Below, piece after piece: positions 38,178-48,379 of a stretch of DNA of 64,000 bases. The stretch comes from Vibrio ostreae (GTDB lineage Bacteria > Pseudomonadota > Gammaproteobacteria > Enterobacterales > Vibrionaceae). Where the stretch lies: the NCBI RefSeq assembly GCF_019226825.1, contig NZ_CP076643.1, positions 2,976,001-3,040,000 of the forward strand. The letters are read 5' to 3'. A model generated the notes under the pieces. It had not been told where the DNA came from, ran no database searches, and was given only the letters and a program-made list of their open reading frames with translations. Every line of letters begins with the position of its first letter. Position 1 is the stretch's first letter. The position numbers were made by a program, and so were the translations under genes.

Positions 38178-39631
38178 ATGCAGATTCAACAGCTTAAACA
38201 CCAGACCGAATCGGTCTCACTCACCATAGAACAGTGGCAGCTTACACCTGGTCAGCACTGGGGCATGTTCTCGACCCACAGTAACGCCGCGTCTTTGCTG
38301 GTGCGGGTTTTAAGTGGTGAACTCAGCCCGCAGCAGGGTACAGTGACCGGTTTGCCTGAGCGTATTGCCTGTGTTTCGCTGCATGAACAGCAGCGTCTGC
38401 TCGATCTGGAACTGGCTAACGATGACACCGATTTTATGGACCGCATCGACTACGGTTCGAGTGTGGAACAGCTGGTGCGCGACACCGGCTGCAGTGCTGA
38501 GGAGCTGGAGCTGTTGCTGCAACAGACGGACCTGCTGGCTTTGCGTCAGCGCGGCTTTCGTCAGCTCTCGACCGGGGAAACCCGCCGGGTGATGCTGGCC
38601 CGCGCGATGGCGCTTAAACCACAATTGCTGATCCTCGATGAACCTTATTCCGGGCTGGATATCGCCCACCGGGCCCATCTATCTGAACTGCTTGAGCAAC
38701 TGGCACTGCAGATGCAACTGCTGATCGTGACTGCGCGCGAAGATGAGCTGCCACCGTTTATCACTGATGTGGCGCTGTTCGATGAGCAGAAACTGGTGCA
38801 GACGTTAACGCGTGCTGACTGGCTCAGCCACCCATTAATGGCGCAGATGAAAGCGCTGTCAGAGCAGAAAAGTGATGCCATGCTGGCGCTGATGCAGGCG
38901 CATCAAAGTCCGCATGCGTACCCCGACCCGCTGGTGGAGATGAATAACGTCACCGTCGAGTATGTCGATGCGCCGATTTTCCACGGTGTGAACTGGCGGA
39001 TTGAACGCGGTCAGCACTGGCAGGTGCGCGGGCCGAATGGCTGCGGTAAAAGTACCTTACTGGGCCTGATTCTCGGTGACCATCCGCAGTGTTACAGCAA
39101 TGACATTCGTGTGCTGGGTATGCAACGCGGTAGCGGCGAAACCATCTGGGATGTCAAAAAGCACATTGGTGTGGTGTCGTCGGCACTGCACCTGCAGTAT
39201 CGGGTCAATTGCAGCGCGCTGGAAGTGCTCGTGTCGGGTTTTTATGACTCGATTGGTCTGTATCAGCAGCCGAGTAAAAAGAGATCCTCCTGGCGCGTGA
39301 GTGGCTTGGGATGCTGGAGATGGCCGAGCTGGAAAAAGTCGGATTCCGCTCACTGGGTTATGGCCAGCAGCGCCTGCTGCTGATTGGCCGCGCGCTGATC
39401 AAACAGCCGGCTTTGCTGATTCTGGATGAGCCGTATCAGGGGCTGGATTTTCTCAATCGCAAGCTGGTATTCCATGCTCTGAACCGGATTGCCTCAAGCC
39501 AGATTAGCCAGTTGCTGTATGTGACTCACCACGAGGAAGATGCGCTGGATGCGGTGCATCATTTTGTCGACTTTGTCGCTGACAACGGACAGGGCTACCG
39601 GGTCGACATCCACTCGCGCAGCGGGCGGTAA
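38178..39631 (+). pseudogene. modF: ModF-like double ABC ATPase, broken by a -1 homopolymer frameshift
   Basis: The protein has two ATP-binding-cassette domains in tandem and no membrane part, like E. coli ModF. The start is ATG 38178 (MQIQQLKHQTESV). The first domain has signature LSTGETRRVMLARAM and Walker B LLILDEPYSGLD, but its Walker A is degenerate (GMFSTHSNAASLL, without GKS/T). The second has an intact Walker A (GPNGCGKSTLLGLI). At 39276-39280 there are five A where six would keep the frame (PSKKEILLAREWLGMLEM). After that, the frame continues cleanly with LGYGQQRLLLIGRAL and ALLILDEPYQGLD to the stop at 39631. One added base would give a normal full-length protein, so a sequencing error is as likely as a real mutation. 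Confidence 0.85.
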
Positions 39632-39636
39632 GTCAC

Positions 39637-39667
39637 AAAAAAAGCGTTGCCGGGGCAACGCTTTTTT
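39637..39667. terminator. Bidirectional terminator after modF
   Basis: AAAAAAAGCGTTGCC and GGCAACGCTTTTTT form a long stem with a two-base loop between the convergent modF and MgtC-family genes. A and T runs on both sides let it work on both strands. Confidence 0.88.
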
Positions 39668-39711
39668 ACCGGTTCTTTTTACCGGGCATTGTTAGCGATC
39701 ACTTTTGCCGG

Positions 39712-40185
39712 TTAATGGCGACGACGCAGGCGCTGATGCACACCGCGGCGCAGACTCTGGAAAGTATTCTCGACTTTGTCGACCCCGTACAGCACACTCA
39801 GTACCAGTACAGTGATCATCACGGACTGGGCCATATAGCCAAGACCAATCATCAGCCCGAGCGCCGCCAACACCCAAATTACCGCGGCTGAAGTCACGCC
39901 ATGAATCTTACCATCCTGGGCCATCATTACCCCGGCGCCGAGAAAACCAACCCCGGTAATGATCTGACCCAGTACCCGCGCCTGATCAAGCGTATTGGGT
40001 GAAAGGGAGACGGCCATGGCCATAAACAGGTAGGTGCCGGAGATAATCAGAATCGAGGTGCGAATACCGACCGGCTTACCGCGTGTCTGGCGTTCGACGC
40101 CAATCAGAAAACCATTGATGGCACAACACATCAGCGCAGGCCAGCTGAACGGCCCGAAATCAAACAAAAAATCCAGCGCAGACAT
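39712..40185 (-). CDS. MgtC/SapB family membrane protein
   Basis: The start ATG 40185 (MSALDFLFDFGPFSWPALM), with GGAGGG upstream, gives 157 residues with four to five membrane helices. The family signature is clear: GFLIGVERQTRGKPVGIRTSILI, followed by GQIITGVGFLGAGVM and VTSAAVIWVLAALGLMIGLG. MgtC-type proteins act in magnesium limitation and intracellular survival in Salmonella; this short SapB-like form has no defined role. The C-terminal ACT-like domain of true MgtC is absent. Confidence 0.88.
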   Translation of the reverse strand: MSALDFLFDFGPFSWPALMCCAINGFLIGVERQTRGKPVGIRTSILIISGTYLFMAMAVSLSPNTLDQARVLGQIITGVGFLGAGVMMAQDGKIHGVTSAAVIWVLAALGLMIGLGYMAQSVMITVLVLSVLYGVDKVENTFQSLRRGVHQRLRRRH

Positions 40186-40301
40186 GTCGCCCTCCACAGA
40201 TGCTGGGAAAGGGCGAAGTATGCGTTTTATTGCGTTGGGATGCGAATAAAAGCTTTTAGTGGTGTGGATAAAAAACGCTTGTAAAGCCGGGCCTGACGCG
40301 C

Positions 40302-41324
40302 TTATTCCAGGTGCAGATCGAGCGGTGTTTTGCTCTTGCGGCCACCGATTTCACGGGTCAGTTTAGGCACCAGATAGCCGGACACCCGGGTCATGACTTC
40401 CGCCATAATCGCTTTTGCCTGCTGATCGCTGATAAAGAAATGCGCCGCGCCCTGTACTTTATCCAGCACGTGCAGGTAATAGGGCAGAATGCCGGCATCA
40501 AACAGGGTTTCGCTCAGTTCAACCTGGGCATCGACACTGTCGTTAACCCCTTTTAGCATCACCCCCTGGTTGAGCAGGGTCACATTGACCGCGCGCAGGC
40601 GGGCCATCTGCTGTTTCAGTTCGAGGTTAATTTCGTTGCCATGATTGATATGGGTCACCATGATGACCTGCAAACGGGTCGTGGCGAGCAGATCGACCAG
40701 TTGATCGGTAATGCGGGCCGGGATCACCACCGGCAGACGTGAATGAATGCGCAGCCGTTTGATGTGCGTAATGGCACCAATCGCGTTAATCAGCCAGGCC
40801 AGTTCATGATCTTTGGCCATCAGCGGATCACCGCCGGACAGGATCACTTCATTGAGCTCCGGATGCGCGGCGATGTAGTCCAGGCTGTGTTGCCAGGTGG
40901 TTTTGTTGCCCTTGTTATCGGCATAAGGAAAATGGCGCCGGAAACAGTAGCGGCAGTTAATCGCACAGCCGCCTTTGACGATCAGCAGCGCGCGGTTACG
41001 GTACTTATGCAGCAGGCCGGGCGTGGTATTGTTCTGCTCTTCGAGTGGATCGCTGGAGTAGCCGGCATGCACTTCAAACTCTTCACTGAGCGGCAAAACC
41101 TGGCGTAGCAGCGGGTCGTACGGATTGCCTTTTTGCATCCGATCGACAAAACTTTGTGGTACGCGCTGTGCGAACAGCTGACGTGCTGCAAATCCGTTTT
41201 GCCAGGGCTTGGGATCGATCTCGAGCTGCTGGAGTAACTGCGCGGGATCGGAGATCCCATTCGCAAGCTGTTGGATCCAGTTTTGCTCAACAGATTCGAC
41301 TTTTCGGGTTATGATGTGCGGCAT
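40302..41324 (-). CDS. epmB: EF-P beta-lysylation protein EpmB (lysine 2,3-aminomutase-like)
   Basis: EpmB is a radical-SAM, PLP-dependent enzyme that makes (R)-beta-lysine for attachment to EF-P. The 340 residues contain the cluster motif CAINCRYCFRRHFPY, the GGDP motif in VILSGGDPLMAKD, and a C-terminal PLP-lysine region. It is divergent from efp with 33 bases between coding regions, the same arrangement as in E. coli. Confidence 0.95.
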   Translation of the reverse strand: MPHIITRKVESVEQNWIQQLANGISDPAQLLQQLEIDPKPWQNGFAARQLFAQRVPQSFVDRMQKGNPYDPLLRQVLPLSEEFEVHAGYSSDPLEEQNNTTPGLLHKYRNRALLIVKGGCAINCRYCFRRHFPYADNKGNKTTWQHSLDYIAAHPELNEVILSGGDPLMAKDHELAWLINAIGAITHIKRLRIHSRLPVVIPARITDQLVDLLATTRLQVIMVTHINHGNEINLELKQQMARLRAVNVTLLNQGVMLKGVNDSVDAQVELSETLFDAGILPYYLHVLDKVQGAAHFFISDQQAKAIMAEVMTRVSGYLVPKLTREIGGRKSKTPLDLHLE

Positions 41325-41357
41325 TAAACTTTAACTCGAAGAATGTAAGAGGAAATA

Positions 41358-41924
41358 ATGGCTACTGTTAGCACGAATGAATTTAAAGGCGGTCTTAAAA
41401 TTATGCTTGATAATGAGCCTTGTGTCATTCTCGAAAACGAGTATGTAAAACCAGGCAAAGGTCAGGCGTTCAACCGCGTACGAATCCGTAAACTGCTTTC
41501 TGGTAAAGTTCTGGAAAAAACATTCAAATCTGGTGACACTGTTGAAGTCGCCGACGTGATGGATATCGATCTGGACTACCTGTACAACGACGGTGAGTTC
41601 TACCACTTCATGAACGCTGAAACGTTCGAGCAGATCCCGGCTGATCTGAAAGCTGTTGGCGAAAACGCAAAATGGCTGGTAGAGAACAACACTTGTACTC
41701 TGACCCTGTGGAACGGTAACCCAATCACGGTCACTCCACCAAACTTTGTGGAGCTGGAAGTGACGGAAACTGACCCAGGTCTGAAAGGTGATACTCAGGG
41801 CACCGGCGGTAAGCCTGCAACTCTGAACACCGGCGCAGTAGTGCGTGTTCCTCTGTTCATCCAAATCGGTGAAGTCATCAAAGTCGACACCCGCAGCGGT
41901 GAATACGTCAGCCGCGTGAAGTAA
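41358..41924 (+). CDS. efp: Elongation factor P
   Basis: EF-P relieves ribosome stalling at consecutive prolines. The 188 residues include the modification loop [14 protein letters not shown], in which Lys34 is the residue lysylated by EpmA/EpmB. All three OB/KOW-type domains are present (ending [11 protein letters not shown]). GAGGAAATA precedes the ATG. Both modifying enzymes are encoded within 6 kb. Confidence 0.97.
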   Translation: MATVSTNEFKGGLKIMLDNEPCVILENEYVKPGKGQAFNRVRIRKLLSGKVLEKTFKSGDTVEVADVMDIDLDYLYNDGEFYHFMNAETFEQIPADLKAVGENAKWLVENNTCTLTLWNGNPITVTPPNFVELEVTETDPGLKGDTQGTGGKPATLNTGAVVRVPLFIQIGEVIKVDTRSGEYVSRVK

Positions 41925-41948
41925 TCCTTCCGGGTATGACTGTGAGTC

Positions 41949-41976
41949 AAAAGGCCGCTGATGCGGCCTTTTTTAC
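41949..41976 (+). terminator. Intrinsic terminator of efp
   Basis: AAAAGGCCGC and GCGGCCTTTT form a 10-bp stem with a TGAT loop, followed by TT, about 25 bases past the efp stop. Confidence 0.88.
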
Positions 41977-42152
41977 CTCCTGAGCAAGCTGGCATCTGAG
42001 TAATCTTCGGAAAAACTATATTCATCAGGATAAATATTCGACTATTCCTTTGTGTCTTAAATTGTTACATTTACCTCCGTTATCAATTGGCTAGTTAAGT
42101 TGTTGGTTTATAAATATTTATATCAAAAATAACCATAACAAGGAGAATCAAA

Positions 42153-43556
42153 ATGAACAGTGCGGACCTGGCAAAAGGTTTGAAAGTCGAACAGCGACGT
42201 CAGCTGATCCGTCGCGGACTCAAAGCGGCAGTGGTGGGTATTCCGGTTTTGGCGGTGGCCTTAACCATCAACAGCTCGGTATTGATGACTGATGCCGGCT
42301 ACAGTTACGTGCACCAGAATAATATTACCGGTGAGTTGGATGTGTTTACCGAACCGGGTATTCATTTCCGGATGCCGTTTTTGTCCAAAATTACCCAGTA
42401 TGACCAGGTGATCACGGTATCATTTGGCAACAATACCGGAGAAGATTTTTATCAGCGTCTCGATCCGGTTCAGGTGCGTTTCGCCGATACTTACATCGGC
42501 CAGATCCCGGTAACGTTCCGTTTCAAACTGAGCACCGATCCCCAGGCGCTGATTAAAATGCACCGCGAATTTCGTAACAACAGCAATTTAATTGACGCGC
42601 TGCTGGTCAAAAATGCCCGCAACGTTACGGTGATTACCGCCACCCAGTATACCGGCGAAGAATTCTTCCAGGGCGGTCTCAACCAGTTTAAATCTAAGCT
42701 GGGCGATCAATTGCGTGAGGGTATCTACCTCACCGAACGTCGTCAGGTCGAAGTAGAGGAGATGGATCTGGCTCCGGTGGGAATGAATCAAAGCAATCCG
42801 AACCAATTGCAACGGACCAATCAACTGGTGTGGAAAACCGTGCCGGTGCTGGATAGTACCGGGCAGCCAATCCGCCAGGACAACCCGCTGCTGCAGTACG
42901 GCATTCATGTGACCCAGGTGACGATTGGTGATCCGCAACCGGAAACCCAGCTTGATCAATTGCTGGCTGATAAAAAGCGTTTGGTAGCAGATCGTATCCG
43001 CGCCATCCAGGAGCAGGAAACATCCAAAGCTCAGGCTGAAACCGAACAGCTGCGAAAAGAAATTCAGCGTACCCGGGAAGTGCAGGATGCGCAGCGTCAG
43101 AAAGAACTGGCGTTGATCTCGCAGCAGAAAGACGTTGAGGTCGCACGTCAGATAGCGGAGCGTGAGATTGTCGAAGTAGAAAAAACCAAGCGTCTGGCTG
43201 AGGTTGAGAAAGAGAAAGAGCTGGCGATTGCAGAAGCGAACCTGGCGATTCAGAAAGCGAATGCCTTGTCATCCGAGTACGAAGCTAAAGCCATTCTGGA
43301 AAAAGGCCGTGCTGAGTCGGAAGTGTTAAAAGCCAAATACGCCGCGTTGGGGGCCAACCGGGAAGTGTACCTGGCAGAGCTGCAACGGGATGTGGCCAAC
43401 TCACTTTACAGCAATCTGCAGAACTTCCAGGTGCAGATGCCGCAGAATTACATCGGCGGTGGCGAGGCAAGCGGGCTGAAAACCAACCTGGATGTGATTA
43501 CCGGTTTCGGCGCACTAGGCCTGATGGACCAAACCAAGAAAGTCGTCAGCAAATAA
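42153..43556 (+). CDS. SPFH/Band 7 (prohibitin-like) membrane protein
   Basis: The 467-residue protein has a basic N-terminus (about 1-24), one membrane helix (about 25-45), an SPFH/Band 7 domain (about 46-265; GYSYVHQNNITGELDVF to DPQPETQLDQLL), and a long Glu/Lys/Gln-rich coiled coil (about 266-410; QAETEQLRKEIQRTREVQ). The tail is Gly-rich (IGGGEASG). SPFH proteins form large oligomers and membrane microdomains and often scaffold proteases or transporters. No NfeD or protease partner is adjacent. It has its own AT-rich leader and terminator and interrupts the efp-frd neighbourhood. Specific role unknown. Confidence 0.88.
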   Translation: MNSADLAKGLKVEQRRQLIRRGLKAAVVGIPVLAVALTINSSVLMTDAGYSYVHQNNITGELDVFTEPGIHFRMPFLSKITQYDQVITVSFGNNTGEDFYQRLDPVQVRFADTYIGQIPVTFRFKLSTDPQALIKMHREFRNNSNLIDALLVKNARNVTVITATQYTGEEFFQGGLNQFKSKLGDQLREGIYLTERRQVEVEEMDLAPVGMNQSNPNQLQRTNQLVWKTVPVLDSTGQPIRQDNPLLQYGIHVTQVTIGDPQPETQLDQLLADKKRLVADRIRAIQEQETSKAQAETEQLRKEIQRTREVQDAQRQKELALISQQKDVEVARQIAEREIVEVEKTKRLAEVEKEKELAIAEANLAIQKANALSSEYEAKAILEKGRAESEVLKAKYAALGANREVYLAELQRDVANSLYSNLQNFQVQMPQNYIGGGEASGLKTNLDVITGFGALGLMDQTKKVVSK

Positions 43557-43589
43557 CCGGCTCAGCCACGGGCGAGCATTTACAAACCA

Positions 43590-43614
43590 CAAGGCGGGCT
43601 CAAAGCCCGCCTTG
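43590..43614. terminator. Bidirectional hairpin between the SPFH gene and frdD
   Basis: CAAGGCGGGCT and AGCCCGCCTTG form a perfect 11-bp stem with a CAA loop between convergent genes. The T-runs are short, so efficiency is uncertain. Confidence 0.75.
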
Positions 43615-43626
43615 TTCATTTCGATT

Positions 43627-43989
43627 TTAAATCATCAGGATAAACACCACCGCTAACACGCTGAACAGCGCGGCGATACCGTAGCAGGCGATTTTGCCGA
43701 TCAGGCCAGTGTGTAGCTTAAGATCGTGCATACCGTGATGAACGCGGTGCATGGCGTGCCACATCGGCAGGGCGATAGTGGCGATGACAAACAGGGCCCC
43801 GATAATGCTGGTGGCAAAGTCGGCGACGCGTTCATAGCTCAGGGCTGCGCTGTCAATCACACCAAGTGGCACCAGAATACCGAGTACCAGAATCGTGATC
43901 GGAGTGACCATGGCAAACCAGGTACCGCCGGCACCGAACAATCCCCACCATACTGGTTCGTCTGAACGTTTTGGATTGGTATTAATCAC
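43627..43989 (-). CDS. frdD: Fumarate reductase membrane anchor subunit D
   Basis: FrdD is one of two membrane anchors of the fumarate reductase complex and helps form the menaquinol site. The start is GTG 43989 ([23 protein letters not shown]), with AAGGAGCC upstream; a longer in-frame reading would overlap frdC and is rejected. The 120 residues (E. coli 119) have three membrane helices. Last gene of frdABCD. Confidence 0.94.
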   Translation of the reverse strand: MINTNPKRSDEPVWWGLFGAGGTWFAMVTPITILVLGILVPLGVIDSAALSYERVADFATSIIGALFVIATIALPMWHAMHRVHHGMHDLKLHTGLIGKIACYGIAALFSVLAVVFILMI

Positions 43990-43999
43990 AACAGGCTCC

Positions 44000-44383
44000 T
44001 TACACCAGAATGAGAACAAGCAGTGAGATCACCGCCACCGCGGCCCACTGCGTGACAACGATGACGCTTTTTTCTACCGGTTTGCCCTTGAGGCGAATCG
44101 GCATCACCTGCGGCACCATGGAGAAAAAGGTCTGCGCGTGCAGCAGGCTGCCGGCCAAAGCCACGATGTTGATGGCCACCACAACCGGATTAGCCATAAA
44201 GGCCAGCCAGCTGTGCCAGGCATCAGCACCTTTGACCAGCGATGCAAGGCCAATTAGCACAAACAGCGTGAACAGAATCAGCGGCAGTACTGTCGCTTCG
44301 CGCAGCATGTAGAAGCGGTAAAACGGATGATTCTGCCACCAGGTGCGTTTTACTTCACGCACATAAGGTTTACGGTTCGTCAT
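44000..44383 (-). CDS. frdC: Fumarate reductase membrane anchor subunit C
   Basis: FrdC pairs with FrdD as membrane anchor. The 127-residue protein begins [32 protein letters not shown], closely matching the family, and has three membrane helices. Two adjacent ATG codons exist (44386 and 44383); the second sits seven bases after AGGAGG. The frdB stop overlaps the first, so the pair is coupled. Confidence 0.95.
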   Translation of the reverse strand: MTNRKPYVREVKRTWWQNHPFYRFYMLREATVLPLILFTLFVLIGLASLVKGADAWHSWLAFMANPVVVAINIVALAGSLLHAQTFFSMVPQVMPIRLKGKPVEKSVIVVTQWAAVAVISLLVLILV

Positions 44384-44385
44384 CA

Positions 44386-45144
44386 TCAGGCCTCCTGTGT
44401 TTTCACTGAACCGTCCGGCTTCAGCATCGCGATAACAAAATCCATCGATGACTCGACTTTACCCTGGTTGACGGCGGCAGCCGGATCGACATGTTTCGGG
44501 CACACTTCCGAGCAGTAGCCGACAAAGGTACAGCCCCAGGCACCATTTTCACCATTAATCAGCTTCATCCGTTCCGCTTTGCCGTGGTCACGGCTGTCGA
44601 GGTTGTAACGATGAGCCAGAGTCAGCGCGGCCGGACCGATAAATTCCGGATTGAGGCCGAACTGAGGGCAGGCGGCGTAACACAGGCCGCAGTTGATGCA
44701 ACCGGCGAACTGTTTGTACTTTTCCATCTGCTGCGGGGTTTGCAGATTGGTGCCGTCTTCCGGTTTGCGGTCGTTGCCGATGATGTAGGGTTTGATGGCT
44801 TCGAGACGCTCGATAAACGGCGTCATGTCGACGATCAGATCTTTTTCAATCGGGAAGTTGGCCAGTGGCTCGATTTTGACCCCGTTCGGGTAGTCACGCA
44901 GGAAACTTTTGCACGCCAGTTTCGGCACCCCGTTGACCATGATGCCGCATGAGCCACAGATAGCCATCCGGCATGACCAGCGGTACGAGAGCTGTTTATC
45001 GAGATGGTCTTTGACGTAACCAATCGCATCGAGGACCGACATGGTCTCATCAAACGGTACTTCAAACGCCTGCAGATAGGGCTCGTTGTCACGCGCCGGG
45101 TCGTAGCGCAGAATTTCGACTTTCTGAATACGGTTAGCTGACAT
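44386..45144 (-). CDS. frdB: Fumarate reductase iron-sulfur subunit
   Basis: FrdB carries electrons from menaquinol to FrdA through three Fe-S clusters. The 252 residues hold the [2Fe-2S] cysteines ([20 protein letters not shown]) and the [4Fe-4S]/[3Fe-4S] cysteines ([29 protein letters not shown]). The ATG shares one base with the frdA stop (TAATG), indicating coupling. Confidence 0.97.
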   Translation of the reverse strand: MSANRIQKVEILRYDPARDNEPYLQAFEVPFDETMSVLDAIGYVKDHLDKQLSYRWSCRMAICGSCGIMVNGVPKLACKSFLRDYPNGVKIEPLANFPIEKDLIVDMTPFIERLEAIKPYIIGNDRKPEDGTNLQTPQQMEKYKQFAGCINCGLCYAACPQFGLNPEFIGPAALTLAHRYNLDSRDHGKAERMKLINGENGAWGCTFVGYCSEVCPKHVDPAAAVNQGKVESSMDFVIAMLKPDGSVKTQEA

Positions 45145-46949
45145 TAGTTCTGCTCCTGTGCAATCTGCGCGGCTTCTGCGGCGGCGGCTTGTTCGGCAGC
45201 TGCACCATACAGGCGGGCTTTCGGTTGCGACTTGGTAATAGTGACCGGGCTGTAATCGATCTTCGGTGCGGCGCCAGCCTGATAATAGGCCAGTGAGTGA
45301 CGCAGAAAGTTGACGTCATCCCGTTCGGTACAACCTTCATCCAGACGCTGGTGAGCACCGCGTGACTCTTTGCGCAGAATCGCGGAATGAACCATGGCTT
45401 CGGCCACTTCCAGGCCGTAACCGACCTCAATCGCGTACAGCAGATCCGTGTTGAACACCTTACCCTGATCCTGGATGCTGATATGCTGGTAACGCTGTTT
45501 CAGCTCCGCCAGCTTGTCAATGGTTTGTTGCATCAGATCTTGCTCGCGGTAAATACCACAGCCGGCTTCCATCGCATGGCCCATTTCCGTGCGGATATCG
45601 GCCCAGTTTTCATCGCCCTGCTGATTGAGCAGGGCCTGAATGCGGGCTTCAACGGCTTCGACCTGCTGCGCAATGGCGCTGTCATTCCAGCCCTGGAACG
45701 AGGCGGCGCGCTGCACGGCGTGTTCACCGGCGACGCGGCCAAACACCACGAACTCAGCCAGCGAGTTGGAGCCGAGGCGGTTAGCGCCGTGCAAACCGAC
45801 CGAGGCACATTCTCCGACTGCAAACAGGCCGCGGATACGGGTTTCACACTGGCCGTTGGTTTCAATGCCGCCCATGGTGTAGTGCACGGTGGGACGAATC
45901 GGGATCGGCTCTTTAGCAGGGTCGACGTTGACGTATGCCTTAGCCAGTTCACAGATGAACGGCAGACGCTCCTGCAGATACGCTTCACCCAGATGACGCA
46001 GATCGAGATGGACCACGTCGCCGAGCGGATGCTTAATGGTGTTGCCTTTTTGCTGCTCGTGCCAGAAGGCCTGTGACACTTTGTCACGCGGGCCAAGCTC
46101 CATGTATTTGTTTTTCGGCTCGCCGACCGGTGTTTCCGGACCCATGCCGTAATCCTGCAGGTAGCGGTAGCCATTTTTGTTGACGATAATCCCGCCCTCA
46201 CCGCGACAGCCTTCCGTCATCAGGATACCAGTGCCCGGCAGTCCGGTTGGGTGGTACTGGACAAACTCCATGTCGCGCAGTGGTACGCCGTGGCGATAGG
46301 CCATCGCCATACCGTCACCGGTAACGATACCGCCGTTAGTGTTACAGTGGTAAACCCGGCCGGCACCACCGGTGGCCAGGACGACGGATTTGGCTTTGAT
46401 CGTAACCAGTTCACCTTCGGACATGTGAATCGCGATCAGGCCCTGGACTTCGCCGTCCACCACCAGCAGATCAACCACAAAGTACTCATCAAAGCGTTTG
46501 ATTTGCGGATATTTCATTGAGGTCTGAAACAGGGTGTGCAGCATATGGAAGCCGGTTTTATCGGCGGCAAACCAGGTGCGCTCGACTTTCATGCCCCCGA
46601 AACGGCGCACGTTGACTTCGCCGTTTTCTTTACGGCTCCACGGGCAGCCCCACTGTTCCATCTGGATCATTTCGCGGGTTGAGTTGGCGACGAAGTATTC
46701 CACCACGTCCTGTTCGCACAGCCAGTCACCGCCGCCGACGGTGTCGTTAAAGTGGTTGTCTAAGCTGTCTTCTGCTTTAACCACCGCCGCTGAGCCGCCT
46801 TCGGCTGCTACGGTATGGGAACGCATGGGATAGACTTTGGAAATCAGTGCGACTTCTAAATTCGGGTTCGCTTCGGCTGCGGCAATTGCCGTACGAAGAC
46901 CAGCGCCGCCAGCGCCGATGACTGCGATATCTGTGGTGAGAGTTTGCAC
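45144..46949 (-). CDS. frdA: Fumarate reductase flavoprotein subunit
   Basis: FrdA holds covalent FAD and reduces fumarate to succinate in anaerobic respiration. The start is GTG 46949 ([21 protein letters not shown]), with GGAGG six bases upstream, giving 601 residues (E. coli 602). The dinucleotide loop is IGAGGAGLR, the FAD-linked His lies in [11 protein letters not shown], and the active-site region includes [21 protein letters not shown]. Leading gene of frdABCD. Longer upstream in-frame readings lack similarity. Confidence 0.97.
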   Translation of the reverse strand: MQTLTTDIAVIGAGGAGLRTAIAAAEANPNLEVALISKVYPMRSHTVAAEGGSAAVVKAEDSLDNHFNDTVGGGDWLCEQDVVEYFVANSTREMIQMEQWGCPWSRKENGEVNVRRFGGMKVERTWFAADKTGFHMLHTLFQTSMKYPQIKRFDEYFVVDLLVVDGEVQGLIAIHMSEGELVTIKAKSVVLATGGAGRVYHCNTNGGIVTGDGMAMAYRHGVPLRDMEFVQYHPTGLPGTGILMTEGCRGEGGIIVNKNGYRYLQDYGMGPETPVGEPKNKYMELGPRDKVSQAFWHEQQKGNTIKHPLGDVVHLDLRHLGEAYLQERLPFICELAKAYVNVDPAKEPIPIRPTVHYTMGGIETNGQCETRIRGLFAVGECASVGLHGANRLGSNSLAEFVVFGRVAGEHAVQRAASFQGWNDSAIAQQVEAVEARIQALLNQQGDENWADIRTEMGHAMEAGCGIYREQDLMQQTIDKLAELKQRYQHISIQDQGKVFNTDLLYAIEVGYGLEVAEAMVHSAILRKESRGAHQRLDEGCTERDDVNFLRHSLAYYQAGAAPKIDYSPVTITKSQPKARLYGAAAEQAAAAEAAQIAQEQN

Positions 46950-47172
46950 AGTTATCCTCCGGTGTATTGAGATTTGGGCGAGGCCGGACACGAGCCTCTT
47001 AATTATAATCAGCAGCGGGTTGGCTTCGGGAAAGAGACGGGAGCTGGCACTCGCTGCGCACCACCTGTTCCTAAGTGGTAGAGCTAGTGTAGAAGAGGCC
47101 AGCGGGGCAAATATTGATTCGGTTGGACTTTTGTGGCGGTATTGCACATGCGAGCATATTTAATGCTGCAGG

Positions 47173-47188
47173 TGTGAGTTTGATCACG
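47173..47188. promoter_or_regulatory. CRP-like site between frdA and epmA
   Basis: TGTGA-GTTTGA-TCACG differs from the CRP consensus TGTGA-N6-TCACA at one base. It lies 224 bases before frdA and 67 before epmA in a 306-base divergent gap, so either gene could be the target. No convincing FNR site (TTGAT-N4-ATCAA) was seen despite the anaerobic role of frd. Confidence 0.6.
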
Positions 47189-47255
47189 TCACTGTTTGGA
47201 ATTTGTTCTCCAGCAGGTAGAATTGGCGGCTTGTGCGTAGTGAAGAAGAACAAAT

Positions 47256-48230
47256 ATGAGCCAGCCAGAGTGGATGCCAACGGCATCAATCCAGCAACTT
47301 AAGCAGCGTGCTGCGCTGCTGAATACTATCCGGCAGTTTTTTGCTGCCCGTGATGTCCTTGAGGTCGATACGCCGGCCATGAGCCACGCCACGGTGACTG
47401 ACGTCCACCTGCATACTTTTCAGACCGAGTTTGTCGGGCCGGGTTATGCTGATGGCGGGCATCTGCATCTGATGACCAGCCCGGAGTTCCACATGAAACG
47501 CTTGCTGGCCGCCGGCAGCGGTTCGATTTACCAGATAGGTAAAGCCTTTCGCAATGAAGAGAACGGCCGTTACCACAACCCGGAATTTACCATGCTGGAG
47601 TGGTACCGGGTCGGATTTGACCATCACATGTTGATGGATGAAATGGAGGCGCTGCTGCAACTTGTGCTTGGCATCGGCGCCGCTGAGCGCATGACCTATC
47701 AGCAGGCATTTATCACTGTGCTCGGTGTCTGCCCGCTGCAAGGCAGTATGACGGAACTTAAACAGGCGGCGGCGCAACTCGGCCTGAGTGATATCGCTGA
47801 GCCGGAGCAGGATCGCGATACCCTGCTGCAACTGCTGTTCAGTATGGGCATCGAGCCGCACATCGGCCAGCAGGTCCCGGCGTTTGTGTATGACTTTCCG
47901 GCCTCTCAGGCGGCGCTGGCCAAAATTAACCCGCACGACGCGCGGGTGGCTGATCGCTTCGAGGTCTATTTTAAAGGCATTGAGCTGGCGAACGGCTTCC
48001 ATGAACTGGATAACCCGGCCGAGCAACTGGCACGTTTTGAGGGCGATAATGCCAAGCGTTTAGCAATGGGACTGACGGCGCAGCCGATCGACTACCACCT
48101 GATTGCGGCGCTGCAGGCCGGACTACCACCCTGTGCCGGTGTTGCGCTCGGTATTGATCGCCTGATCATGCTGGCGCTGGGCGAAGATCATATTGATAAG
48201 GTGACGGCGTTTCCGTTTCCACGCGCGTAA
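47256..48230 (+). CDS. epmA: EF-P--(R)-beta-lysine ligase EpmA (GenX/PoxA)
   Basis: EpmA is a shortened class II lysyl-tRNA synthetase that attaches beta-lysine to Lys34 of EF-P rather than to tRNA. The 324 residues lack the tRNA anticodon-binding domain. Class II motif 2 ([24 protein letters not shown]) and motif 3 ([15 protein letters not shown]) are intact. It is divergent from frdA, as in E. coli. Confidence 0.96.
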   Translation: MSQPEWMPTASIQQLKQRAALLNTIRQFFAARDVLEVDTPAMSHATVTDVHLHTFQTEFVGPGYADGGHLHLMTSPEFHMKRLLAAGSGSIYQIGKAFRNEENGRYHNPEFTMLEWYRVGFDHHMLMDEMEALLQLVLGIGAAERMTYQQAFITVLGVCPLQGSMTELKQAAAQLGLSDIAEPEQDRDTLLQLLFSMGIEPHIGQQVPAFVYDFPASQAALAKINPHDARVADRFEVYFKGIELANGFHELDNPAEQLARFEGDNAKRLAMGLTAQPIDYHLIAALQAGLPPCAGVALGIDRLIMLALGEDHIDKVTAFPFPRA

Positions 48231-48379
48231 AGCCCGGTCACGGACGGCGGATCCCGGTAACATCCGGGATCAATTTCGTGGCCTGGGTCAGGGATTCTGC
48301 GCGCTAAGCGCTCGCGTCATGCGGGCAACCTCGCTATACTCCTTGACTGTTTTGAACCACCATTGCAAGAGCACAGGAT

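Noticed and set aside
41977..42152. Phage or IS boundary beside the SPFH gene
   Set aside because: The leader is AT-rich, but there are no terminal inverted repeats, target duplications, integrase or tRNA, so no mobile element is called.
42730..43272. 180-codon frame antisense to the SPFH coiled coil
   Set aside because: Reverse reading of a repetitive Glu/Lys/Gln coiled coil yields Ser/Arg/Leu-rich open frames by chance.
46950..47255. FNR site for the frd operon
   Set aside because: Searched for TTGAT-N4-ATCAA in both orientations; only isolated halves were seen, so no FNR site is claimed.
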